Source of the DNA: Embleya sp040605455
Lineage (GTDB): Bacteria > Actinomycetota > Actinomycetes > Streptomycetales > Streptomycetaceae
Reading direction: 5' to 3'
NCBI RefSeq assembly: GCF_040605455.1
Contig: NZ_JBEXCV010000095.1
Coordinates: 1 to 36,115, forward strand
DNA: 36,115 bases
Under the pieces are notes generated by a model that searched no databases, was not told where the DNA came from, and was given only the letters and a program-made list of their open reading frames with translations. The number at the start of each line of letters is the position of its first letter. Positions within the stretch are counted from its first letter, which is position 1. The translations under genes were made by a program, and so were the position numbers. Shown here in pieces: positions 1 through 7,387 of the stretch.

Positions 1-8
1 CTTCCTAT

Positions 9-42
9 CCCGTCGGGTTGCCTATCCCGGCAACCCGACGGG
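9..42 (-). terminator. Hairpin terminator after the ABC-F gene
   Basis: A perfect 14-bp inverted repeat (arms 9-22 and 29-42, six-base loop) lies about 40 bases beyond the stop codon of the minus-strand ABC-F gene. No U-run follows, which is usual for actinobacterial hairpin terminators. Confidence 0.7.
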
Positions 43-84
43 GTGTCGGTGGTTCCGGGTGTCCGGGCGTGGGCGCCCGGTCGA

Positions 85-1683
85 TCAGGCGAGCGCGACC
101 AGGTCCGCGTAGTCCTCGTTCCACAGGTCCTCGACGCCGTCCGGGAGCAGGATGATCCGCTCCGGCTGGAGCGCCTCGACCGCGCCCTCGTCGTGGGTGA
201 CGAGCACGACGGCGCCCTCGTAGGTGCGCAGTGCGTCCAGCACCTCGGCGCGGCTGGCCGGGTCGAGGTTGTTGGTGGGCTCGTCCAGGAGCAGCACGTT
301 GGCCTTGGAGACCACCAGCGTCGCGAGGGCGAGCCGGGTCTTCTCGCCACCGGAGAGCACTCCGGCCGGCTTGTCCACGTCGTCGCCGGAGAACAGGAAC
401 GAACCCAGCACCTTGCGCACCTCGACCAGGTCGAGGTCGGGCGAGGAGGAGCGCATGTTCTCCAGGACCGTGCGCTCGGGGTCGAGCGTCTCGTGTTCCT
501 GCGCGTAGTAGCCGAGTTGGAGCCCGTGGCCGGGTTCGATCTTGCCGGTGTCCGCCTCCTCGACGCCGCCCAGCAGCCGCAGCAGCGTGGTCTTGCCGGC
601 GCCGTTGAGGCCCAGGATGACCACCCGCGAGCCCTTGTCGATGGCCAGGTCGACGTCGGTGAAGATCTCCAGCGAGCCGTACGACTTGGACAGGCCGGTC
701 GCCATCAGCGGGGTCTTCCCGCACGGCGCGGGCTTGGGGAAGCGCAGCTTGGCGACCTTGTCCGACTTGCGCTCGCTCTCCAGCCCGGAGAGCAGCTTCT
801 CGGCGCGGCGGGCCATGTTCTGCGCGGCCACCGTCTTGGTCGCCTTGGCCCGCATCTTGTCGGCCTGCGAGAAGAGCTGATCGGCCTTCTTCTCCGCGTT
901 GGCCCGCTCGCGCTTGCGGCGCCGCTCGTCGGTCTCGCGCTGGAGCTTGTAGGCGTTCCAGCCGACGTTGTAGATGTCGATGGTGGTGCGGTTGGCGTCC
1001 AGGTAGAACACCTTGTTGACGCACGCCTCCATCAGGCCGACATCGTGACTGATCACGATGAAGCCGCCCTTGTAGGTCTTGAGGAAGTCGCGCAGCCACC
1101 CGATGGAGTCGGCGTCGAGGTGGTTGGTGGGCTCGTCCAGGAGCAGCGTGTCGGCATCCGAGAACAGGATCCGGGCCAGCTCGACCCGGCGCCGCTGGCC
1201 ACCGGAGAGGGTGTGCAGTTCCTGGCCCAGGATCCGGTCCGGCAGACCCAGGCTGGCCGCGATGGTGGCCGCCTCGGCCTCGGCCGCGTAGCCGCCCTTG
1301 GTCAGGAACTCGGTCTCCAGCCGCGAGTACTTGCGCATCGCCTTCGCGGCGGTCTCACCGCTGGCGCTGGCCATCAGACCCTCGGCCTCGCGCATCCCGG
1401 AAAGCGCCACGTCCAGCCCGCGCGCGGACAGGATCCGGTCCCGGGCGAGCACGTCCAAGTCGCCGGTGCGCGGGTCCTGCGGGAGGTAGCCGACCTCGCC
1501 GGTGCGGGTGATGGCGCCGGACGCGGGCTGGGTCTCGCCGGCGAGCGTCTTGGTCAGGGTGGTCTTGCCGGCGCCGTTGCGGCCGACCAGGCCGATCCGG
1601 TCGCCGGCCGCGACCCGGAAGGAGGCGGGTTCGAGCAGGATGCGGGCGCCGGCACGCAGTTCGACGTTGGTTGCATTGATCAT
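85..1683 (-). CDS. ABC-F family ATP-binding protein
   Basis: A 532-residue soluble protein with two ATP-binding cassettes and no membrane segments, the ABC-F layout. These proteins act on the ribosome (translation factors or antibiotic protection) rather than as transporters. Cassette 1 has Walker A GRNGAGKTT near residue 35, signature LSGGQRRR and Walker B LLLDEPTNHLD; cassette 2 has GLNGAGKTT, LSGGEKTR and LLLDEPTNNLD. Between them is a charged, Lys/Arg-rich helical linker of about 80 residues, the ribosome-reaching element of this family. The start was set at the ATG giving MINATNVELRAG, where homology should begin; upstream in-frame sequence looks non-coding. The Shine-Dalgarno is weak (GGGAG). 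It is the only gene of its transcript here. The subfamily (EttA, Uup or resistance type) cannot be told by eye; the position near the suf operon suggests a housekeeping member. Confidence 0.93.
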   Translation of the reverse strand: MINATNVELRAGARILLEPASFRVAAGDRIGLVGRNGAGKTTLTKTLAGETQPASGAITRTGEVGYLPQDPRTGDLDVLARDRILSARGLDVALSGMREAEGLMASASGETAAKAMRKYSRLETEFLTKGGYAAEAEAATIAASLGLPDRILGQELHTLSGGQRRRVELARILFSDADTLLLDEPTNHLDADSIGWLRDFLKTYKGGFIVISHDVGLMEACVNKVFYLDANRTTIDIYNVGWNAYKLQRETDERRRKRERANAEKKADQLFSQADKMRAKATKTVAAQNMARRAEKLLSGLESERKSDKVAKLRFPKPAPCGKTPLMATGLSKSYGSLEIFTDVDLAIDKGSRVVILGLNGAGKTTLLRLLGGVEEADTGKIEPGHGLQLGYYAQEHETLDPERTVLENMRSSSPDLDLVEVRKVLGSFLFSGDDVDKPAGVLSGGEKTRLALATLVVSKANVLLLDEPTNNLDPASRAEVLDALRTYEGAVVLVTHDEGAVEALQPERIILLPDGVEDLWNEDYADLVALA

Positions 1684-1960
1684 GAAGGACTGGACTCCCG
1701 GTCGGGGACTGACGAAGACGGACGGTCGTGCGGGGCTTGCGGGGAAGCCACACCGCTCTAAGGCCGCTCGCGGGGATATCCAGAGAAACCGACCATGCAC
1801 CCGAGTCTACGGGAGCGCTCGCGGCGGATTTCCGGGCGCCCTGCGGGCACGAGGGCAACCCGGGCGATAAGACCCGGAAAAGGGATATCCGTCACTCGAC
1901 GCCCATCACATCCTTGGTCCGGTCCCGGTGTCCCCGAGCCCGCGGGCGGTGCCCCGACAC

Positions 1961-2310
1961 AGTTCGACGACGACGCGGATCGGATGACGGCGGGCTGCGG
2001 CGGCCCGGGCTCGCGGTGAGCGGCGGCGCGGCGCGCGACTGATCGCGGTCGCGCTCGGCCTGATCTTCGGCCTGAGCCCGGACCGGCTCGGCGCCGGCGG
2101 ACAACCGCGTGCTCGCGGACGCCGGGGCGCGAGCTACAAGCCGGCGCCGACCCGGTTCTTCACGGGCGGCACCTCGACCGCGTGCGGCGGGGCGACCTCG
2201 GCGGTGGCCCCTTCGACTACCCGGGCGACCGCAAGGTCTACATCGACCTGGGCTTCTTCGACGCGCCAAGGGCGGACCGCGCACGAGTGCGGCCACCACA
2301 GGCGACACAA
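1961..2310 (+). pseudogene. Relic of a YpfJ-type neutral zinc metallopeptidase
   Basis: No intact frame exists, but pieces in all forward frames line up in the order of the YpfJ/KPN_02809 putative neutral zinc metallopeptidase family. The pieces are an N-terminal QFDDDADR stretch (about 1961-1985), a hydrophobic LIAVALGLIFGLSP segment (2039-2080), then YKPAPTRFFTGGTSTACGG and, after a one-base shift near 2207, PGDRKVYIDLGFFD (to about 2262). After a further shift comes AHECGHHRRHN with an HExxH-type zinc motif at 2282-2299. In the family about 15-20 residues separate FFDEL from AHEVGHH; here they are almost joined, so there is also an internal deletion. The C-terminal half is missing and runs into the 26-bp repeat. 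At least three lesions make this a genuine relic rather than a sequencing slip. Confidence 0.72.
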
Positions 2311-2336
2311 CCAAATGAGCCCCCAAACAACGCCGG

Positions 2337-2501
2337 CCCGACCGGGACTTGAAACCAAGCAGCCCAGCCGGCGCATGAGACCAACCAGCCCGGCCGGCGC
2401 TTGAGGCCACCCAACCCGGCCGGCGCTTGAGGCCACCCAGCCCGGCCGGCGCTTGAGGCCACCCAGCCCGGCCGGCGCTTGAGGCCACCCAACCCGGCCG
2501 C
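2337..2501. repeat. 26-bp tandem repeat, six units plus a partial
   Basis: Units with a 26-base period run from 2337. Units 3-6 (2389-2414, 2415-2440, 2441-2466, 2467-2492) are nearly identical around the core GGCCGGCGCTTGAGGCCACC, units 1-2 are diverged, and a partial unit follows at 2493. The array sits between the metallopeptidase relic and the 3' end of the ATPase gene. Because 26 is not a multiple of 3, the pseudo-translation cycles through frames every 78 bases. Short CCGGCG-TTGAGG elements are common in Streptomyces intergenic DNA; this looks like a local expansion of one. Confidence 0.9.
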
Positions 2502-2575
2502 AGCCGCCGCGAGATACCGCAACACGTCCTCGTCCGCCCCATCGCGAACCGTCCCCGCGCGCCACGCGCCCAAGT

Positions 2576-3007
2576 TCACGACGCGGTCTTGACGTCGCAC
2601 CAGACCACCTTGCCGTCCGGCACGGGATAGCTCCCCCACTCCTCGGCCATCGCATCCACCAACAACAGCCCACGCCCGTGCTCGTCGAGCAGGTCCACCG
2701 CGCCGCCCGGCTCGGGGAGCGCCGTGTCGTTGTCCACGACCGCGATCCGGATCGAGTTGTCCCGCCGCAGCACGGCCACCGCGACGGTGCAACCTCGCGT
2801 CGTGTGTTTGACCGCGTTGGTCACCAACTCCGACAGGAGCAGTTCGAGGGTGTCCACGGGCGCGTCGGGGACCCGGTCGTCGAGCACCCGACGCAACGCG
2901 TGCCGCGCTCGTGGGACCGCTTCCACGGTGGCCGTCAACCGCAGTGACAGGAGCAGCGGGCCGACCGGAGATTTCCCGAATCGCGGCGATGATGCGGTTT
3001 CGCCCAC
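2576..3007 (-). CDS. Anti-sigma/RsbW-like HATPase regulator
   Basis: A 143-residue single-domain GHKL ATPase of the kind annotated as an ATP-binding protein in Streptomyces; many copies accompany XRE-type regulators. The N box is ELVTNAVKHT near residues 66-75, followed by a G1-like VVDND and a G2 loop DEHGRGLLLVDAM, ending in the usual KVVWCDV strand. No histidine-kinase dimerisation or membrane segment is present, so it is an RsbW/SpoIIAB-type protein that should bind a sigma factor or anti-sigma antagonist. The start is the GTG at 3007, preceded by a GGGGGA Shine-Dalgarno. The canonical DxGxG of box G1 is degenerate (DNDTALPEPG), which is common in this actinobacterial subgroup. The usual HTH partner gene is not seen beside it. 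Confidence 0.85.
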   Translation of the reverse strand: MGETASSPRFGKSPVGPLLLSLRLTATVEAVPRARHALRRVLDDRVPDAPVDTLELLLSELVTNAVKHTTRGCTVAVAVLRRDNSIRIAVVDNDTALPEPGGAVDLLDEHGRGLLLVDAMAEEWGSYPVPDGKVVWCDVKTAS

Positions 3008-3440
3008 GTCTCCCCCTGCTCTCCCCTGGTGGCGCGGATGAGGCGGCCGGAGGCATCGGCGACCTTTGTCCAAGCTAGCCGCCCTTGTCTCCACTGTTGG
3101 TGAGATCGACTTCTTTCCCCCTGGTGAAACGTGGCGCGGGCCGGCGATGGACGCGCGACCGGCGCTCGATCGGCGCACGCCCTCGACAAAGGCGCCCTCG
3201 GGCGCCCGGGACGCGGTTCCCGCCCTGCTCGGCGGGGTAGCGATTTCGGACGACAGCCGCGCCGAGCAGCGCGCCGGGACCGCCACGTGACTCGTATCGC
3301 ACGGCCCGGGACGGGGCTCGGGGAACCAACCGAACCGCCGCTTCGTCCCGCAAGCAGATGGCAACGGCCCGGGAACCCCGGGCCGGCTCGCCACCCGGCC
3401 GCTAACGTCGGGGGTACCGACCGCGTCACGGAGGACCTGC
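3008..3440. other. Intergenic region between divergent genes
   Basis: 433 bases between the minus-strand ATPase gene and the plus-strand large protein gene. It must carry both promoters, but I see no consensus -35/-10 pair. The only clear signal is the GGAGG Shine-Dalgarno six bases before the 3441 ATG. No coding stretch with convincing codon bias was found. Confidence 0.5.
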
Positions 3441-6365
3441 ATGCAGCCCCGGCTCCAGGCCACTCTGGCCGATTTCGTACCGGCCTTGCGCTTCGTCGCG
3501 CCCGAACTCGTCGCCGACTACCTCGAACACGAGGACCTGCCCGCGGCGTGGTGGATGAGCGTGCCCGTGGTTCGGGCCGCGGACACCTTCGGCCGAGACG
3601 AGCTCCCGGGGCGCCTCGCCGATCTGGCCTACACCGAGCTTCGACACCTGCGCCTGGGCGACCTGCTGCCGGGAGCGTGGCTGGCCCGCAACGGCTTCCG
3701 ACTGTCCCAGTGGCCCGACGGCGCCCGGACGAACGTGATGGTGCGTACGCCGGACTGGGCGGACCTGCTCACCACCACCGTGCGCGAGGTCGGCGACTGG
3801 ACCCAGATCGGCACCTCGACGGTGCGACCGTTGGTGGCCCGGTTGTTCGAGGAGGTGCTGGGGCTGCTGCCCGCGGACGACGAATCGGTGGACGTGGAAG
3901 CGGTGTTCGGCGCGCCCGACACCGCCGCGAGCGAGCCCGTACCGTCACTCGCATCGGCGTCGGCCGTCGAGGCACAACCGGAACCGACCCCGACCGAGCC
4001 CGCGCCGGAGCCCACTCCCGAGCCGGTGCCCGCCGCGTCGAGCACCGTCATCCCGCCCGCACCGGCCGACGGCGACTGGGACACTCCGGATGATTGGGGC
4101 GACCTGGACGAGGACGAATTGCGCCCGGTCAAGCTGCCCGAGCCGCTGACCTCCGAATTGGGCACGGTGGTGCGCTGGCTGGCCGCCCAGGCGCCGGACG
4201 TACCGCTGATGGCGCAACTCGCCCAGGTCACCCTGGAAACCGCCGCGGTGGTCGGTCTGGAGGACGCCTCGGAGGAGGTTCGCACGGCGTTGACCGCGCT
4301 GCTCACCCAGGTCCCGTCCGGGCTGCGTGCGTCGCTCGCGATGCCGCCGGCGCCGGTTGCCGAACCGGCCGCGCCCGACACGGACGAAGCGGCGGCCGAG
4401 CCGTCCGCGGCGACGCCGGACACGGCGATGGGTCGGGACGCGTACGGCGAGGTCCCGCCGCCCACCCGGGCCGACGTGGCCCCGGCCGCGCCGGCCGACC
4501 GCAAGCCGGCGGCGAAGGCCGAACCGCGCACCGTGCCCGAGCCGCACCCCGGCGACGGATCCGACGAGCCCCGGATCGAGTCGGGGCCCGGCAGCCGTCG
4601 GGAACCGGTGATCCGGACCGAGGACACCTCCGAGGACGCACCGCCGCGCGCCGCGTCCGCCGAGCCCGCGACCGAGGGCGACCTGCCCGGCCTGGACGCG
4701 TTCGGCGAGACGCCGCCGATGACCGTCGCGGACATCCCGATCCGCACGATCAAGGACCGAGGGCAGGCCGATGCGCCCGCCGGCCCGGCGCCGAAGTCGA
4801 AGTCGAAGTCCGCCAAGAGCGATTCCGCCGGGGCCGATTCCGCCGAGGACCTCGGGCAGGACGCGTTCGGCGAGGTCCCGCCGCCCACCGCGGGCAGGAT
4901 GCCGGCGGTGGGCGAGTCGGACGCTCCGCGCACGCCCGAGGGCCTGCGCATCCCGCCCCGACCGAGCCACCCACCGCGCACCGCGCCGGCTCCGACGTCG
5001 GTCGCGGAGCCGGCCGCCGGGGCGACCGCCGCGGAGGTACCGTCCGTACCCGCACCGCCGGACCACTCGGCGGTGCCGCGGACCAACCGGGGTACCAAGG
5101 CCGCCGCCGCCGACCTCGAAGCCACCGTCGAGATGGTGCCGGGCGCGCTGCCCGGAACCGAGGACGTCACGATGCTCGTCGACCGGCCGCTTCCGCGCGC
5201 CGGCGAACCCGGCGGCGGCGACCTGGTCGCCGTGCTGGGGTCCTGGTTCACCACCGCCGAACCGCAGCGCAAGGTCCTCGCCCGGGATCGGCTGTTCACC
5301 GACGCGCCACGCGAACTGGAGTCGTTGGCAGCCGAGTTCGGCGTCTCGCCGGCCGAGGTCAAGATCATGGAGCGGGACTTGCGGCGCAACCTGGACGAGC
5401 GGATCGCCCGCTCGGAGGGCGCGCCGGTCCGGGTCCACCTGAGCTTCGTCCGGGACCGTCTCGGCGTGCTCACCACGGTGTCCGAGCTGCGCGCGCTGCA
5501 CCCCAAGCACACCGAGACCGTGCCGGGTCTGGAGATCCAGGTGTGGCAGGTGCTGCGCGGCCTGCTCGGCCTGCACACGTCGGTGGACGGCTGGCTTTCC
5601 GGCGCGCCGCTCGGCGAGTTGTCCGACCGCACCCAGAGCACGCTGGACGCGGCCTGCGTACACGGCCCGGTGCCGCTTCGAGCGCTGGAGCGCGACCTGG
5701 CCGCGATGGGTATCCGCAAGCCGCTACAGACCGCCTGGATCGGCCGGCTGGACGGCTTCCAGGTGGAGAACGGGCACGTGCTCTCCCGCTCGGCGGACAC
5801 CCTGGAGCGGCCGGCCCAGAAGCAGCAGTCGGCGCCGATCGGGGATCCGTCCTGGACCGCGGGCTGCTTCCGCGAGGACACCGGCGCGTGGGCGTTCCGG
5901 GTGGACGTGTCCACCGCGATGCTCGAAGGCGAACCGGTCAAGCTGCCGGTCGCGTTCGCCCAGTCCCTGGGCGTCACCCCCGGCGGTCAGGTCCGCCTGC
6001 ACCACGGGCACGGCCCCGCCGCGCTGCGCTGGTCCGACACGCCCTACCTGGTGTCCCTGCGCGCCATCCTGGCCGGACTGTCCGCGCACGAGGGCGACAT
6101 GGTCTTCATCTCGTCCATCCACCAGGGCCGCCTGGAGGCCCGCCTGGTCCGCGGCGACGCGACGGTACGCCTCCCCCGCTGGGCCCGCGCCCTACGCCAC
6201 ACCGGCGTGGACCCGGTCCCGGAACAGGTCAACCTCCCCGAACTCCTCGGCGCCCGGATCGGCCTCGACCCCGGCATCGACCTCAAGGCCGTCCTCCACC
6301 GCCTCCAACAACGCGGCGACACCGACGTCCTCGAACTCCTCGGCGTAGCCCAACCCCGCCCCTGA
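3441..6365 (+). CDS. Large modular protein with sigma-70 region 4-like HTH
   Basis: A 974-residue protein that I do not recognise. Residues 1-150 form a compact domain (LADLAYTELRHLRLGDLLPG ... TVREVGDWTQIGTSTVRPLVARLFEEVL) whose end loosely resembles the helix-hairpin-helix of an RNA polymerase alpha C-terminal domain. Residues about 150-590 are Ala/Pro/Glu-rich and probably disordered. They carry three copies of the motif DA[FY]GE[VT]PPxT at about 333, 419 and 474. Residues about 590-800 hold a helical region with RELESLAAEFGVSPAEVKIM (about 624-643), which reads as a sigma-70 region 4 helix-turn-helix. Residues about 803-915 look beta-rich (LPVAFAQSLGVTPGGQVRLHHG). The ATG has GGAGG six bases upstream. 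No signal peptide or membrane segment is seen, so a cytoplasmic DNA- or transcription-related role is possible but unproven. It stands alone as a transcription unit. Confidence 0.85.
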   Translation: MQPRLQATLADFVPALRFVAPELVADYLEHEDLPAAWWMSVPVVRAADTFGRDELPGRLADLAYTELRHLRLGDLLPGAWLARNGFRLSQWPDGARTNVMVRTPDWADLLTTTVREVGDWTQIGTSTVRPLVARLFEEVLGLLPADDESVDVEAVFGAPDTAASEPVPSLASASAVEAQPEPTPTEPAPEPTPEPVPAASSTVIPPAPADGDWDTPDDWGDLDEDELRPVKLPEPLTSELGTVVRWLAAQAPDVPLMAQLAQVTLETAAVVGLEDASEEVRTALTALLTQVPSGLRASLAMPPAPVAEPAAPDTDEAAAEPSAATPDTAMGRDAYGEVPPPTRADVAPAAPADRKPAAKAEPRTVPEPHPGDGSDEPRIESGPGSRREPVIRTEDTSEDAPPRAASAEPATEGDLPGLDAFGETPPMTVADIPIRTIKDRGQADAPAGPAPKSKSKSAKSDSAGADSAEDLGQDAFGEVPPPTAGRMPAVGESDAPRTPEGLRIPPRPSHPPRTAPAPTSVAEPAAGATAAEVPSVPAPPDHSAVPRTNRGTKAAAADLEATVEMVPGALPGTEDVTMLVDRPLPRAGEPGGGDLVAVLGSWFTTAEPQRKVLARDRLFTDAPRELESLAAEFGVSPAEVKIMERDLRRNLDERIARSEGAPVRVHLSFVRDRLGVLTTVSELRALHPKHTETVPGLEIQVWQVLRGLLGLHTSVDGWLSGAPLGELSDRTQSTLDAACVHGPVPLRALERDLAAMGIRKPLQTAWIGRLDGFQVENGHVLSRSADTLERPAQKQQSAPIGDPSWTAGCFREDTGAWAFRVDVSTAMLEGEPVKLPVAFAQSLGVTPGGQVRLHHGHGPAALRWSDTPYLVSLRAILAGLSAHEGDMVFISSIHQGRLEARLVRGDATVRLPRWARALRHTGVDPVPEQVNLPELLGARIGLDPGIDLKAVLHRLQQRGDTDVLELLGVAQPRP
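4438..4893 (+). repeat. Triplicated DA[FY]GE[VT]PPxT motif within the large protein
   Basis: Three spaced copies of one ten-residue motif lie in the disordered centre of the 974-residue protein: DAYGEVPPPT (from about 4438), DAFGETPPMT (from about 4696) and DAFGEVPPPT (from about 4861). Copies 1 and 2 continue as RADVAP and VADIP. The motifs stand out from variable Ala/Pro/Glu-rich sequence, as short binding motifs do. Confidence 0.75.
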
Positions 6366-6373
6366 AAACCCGA

Positions 6374-6530
6374 AAGCGCCGGCCAAACCGACAACCGTCG
6401 GCCCACCCGGCGCTCAAGGCCACCTCAAGCCGAACCGACGCCCAACGCCGGCCGAAACCAAATCAGCCCGGCCGGCGCTTGAGGCCACCCAGCCCGGCCG
6501 GCGCTTGAGGCCAACCCGGCCGGCGCAAGG
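6374..6530. repeat. Second copy of the 26-bp repeat family, with an inverted arm
   Basis: Two direct units (6467-6492 and a shortened one from 6493) plus a partial at 6515 share the CCCGGCCGGCGCTTGAGGCCA core with the array at 2337. An inverted copy of the core (AAGCGCCGGCC, 6374-6384) pairs perfectly with 6470-6480. The block lies between the convergent large-protein gene and the last gene of the suf operon, and may serve as a bidirectional terminator. Confidence 0.75.
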
Positions 6531-6569
6531 CCCGAGCGCAAGGCAGAAGGGCCCAGCCGGCCCGAGGGG

Positions 6570-6902
6570 CTACAGGTTGAACCCCAGCGCGCGCAGCTGT
6601 TCGCGCCCGTCGTCGGTGATCTTGTCCGGCCCCCACGGCGGCATCCAGACCCAGTTGATCCGCATGTCCGCGACGATCCCCTCGGTCGCGGTCCGCGTCT
6701 GGTCCTCGATCACGTCCGTGAGCGGACACGCCGCACTGGTGAGCGTCATGTCGATGGTGGCGATGTTCGCGTCGTCGACATGCACGCCGTACACCAGGCC
6801 CAGGTCGACGACGTTGATCCCGAGCTCGGGGTCGACGACGTCGTACATCGCCTCGGTGACGTCCTCCGGCGTAGCCGCGGGACGCGCCTGCGTCTCGGTC
6901 AT
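6570..6902 (-). CDS. sufT: SufT-like metal-sulfur cluster assembly factor (MIP18/DUF59)
   Basis: A 110-residue protein of the MIP18/DUF59 (PaaD-SufT) family, which helps mature Fe-S proteins. Features of the family are DVVDPELGINVVDLGLVYGV near residues 21-40, TLTSAACPLTDVIEDQ with the single conserved Cys, and the terminal strand WVWMPPWGPDKIT. The start is the ATG at 6902, which overlaps the sufU stop by four bases (ATGA), so the two are translationally coupled. It is the last gene of the operon. A sufT-type gene in this place is standard for actinobacteria; its exact client proteins are not predictable. Confidence 0.92.
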   Translation of the reverse strand: MTETQARPAATPEDVTEAMYDVVDPELGINVVDLGLVYGVHVDDANIATIDMTLTSAACPLTDVIEDQTRTATEGIVADMRINWVWMPPWGPDKITDDGREQLRALGFNL

Positions 6903-7351
6903 TTCTGCCCTTCCGTCGTCTGCAGCGCCTGCGCGGTGGCGTCCTTGAAGGCCATCCAACCCAGCAACGCGCACTTCACCCGGGCCGGGTACTTGCTGAC
7001 GCCGACGAACGCCACGGCGTCCTCCAGGACGTCCTCGTCCGGCTCACCCTGCCCCTTGGACTGCATGAGCGCGAGGAACGCGTCCCCCGCGTGCAGCGCG
7101 TCCTCGATGGTGTGCCCGATCACCAGGTCGGTCATCACGGATGCACTGGCCTGGCTGATCGAACAACCCTGGCCCTCGTAGCTGACGTCGAGAACCTTCT
7201 CGCCGTCCAGCTTCACGCGCAGCGTCACCTCGTCCCCACAGGTCGGGTTGACGTGGTGGACCTGGGTGTCGAACGGGTCCCGCAGCCCCTTGTTGTGGGG
7301 GTGCCGGTAGTGATCCAGGATGATCTCCTGGTACATCCCGTCGAGCTTCAT
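6899..7351 (-). CDS. sufU: SufU sulfur-acceptor / Fe-S assembly protein
   Basis: A 150-residue SufU. It accepts persulfide sulfur from the cysteine desulfurase SufS and passes it to SufBCD. The three zinc/sulfur-acceptor cysteines are visible in their family contexts: NPTCGD, GQGCSISQAS and RVKCALLGWMAF. The insertion between the second and third cysteines distinguishes SufU from IscU. The N-terminus MYQEIILDHYRHPHNKG is canonical. It lies 36 bases after the sufS stop and overlaps the next gene by four bases. The ATG at 7351 is in the right place for the family. Confidence 0.96.
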   Translation of the reverse strand: MKLDGMYQEIILDHYRHPHNKGLRDPFDTQVHHVNPTCGDEVTLRVKLDGEKVLDVSYEGQGCSISQASASVMTDLVIGHTIEDALHAGDAFLALMQSKGQGEPDEDVLEDAVAFVGVSKYPARVKCALLGWMAFKDATAQALQTTEGQK

Positions 7352-7387
7352 CTCTTCGCCTCCCGCCCCTGTTCGGCCGAAACAGTG

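Noticed and set aside
43..1761. A 572-codon open frame on the plus strand opposite the ABC-F gene
   Set aside because: It is the antisense shadow of a clear two-cassette ATPase; its Val/Leu/Gly/Arg-rich translation has no domain. Similar long antisense frames oppose sufB/sufD, egtB, zwf, pgi, tkt and ctaB and were rejected for the same reason.
2337..2501. Possible CRISPR array
   Set aside because: Units are directly abutting with no unique spacers, and no cas genes are present.
1892..3056. Minus-strand frames with repeated GWVASSAGRAGWPQAPAGLGG-like peptide repeats
   Set aside because: The peptide repeat is only the 26-bp DNA repeat read through all three frames; there is no start signal or coding bias.
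4094..6508. An 804-codon Arg/Gly/Pro-rich frame overlapping the large-protein gene
   Set aside because: It lies out of frame within the same strand and has the composition of a frame-shifted GC-rich gene; the frame from 3441 has the normal codon third-position bias and a Shine-Dalgarno.
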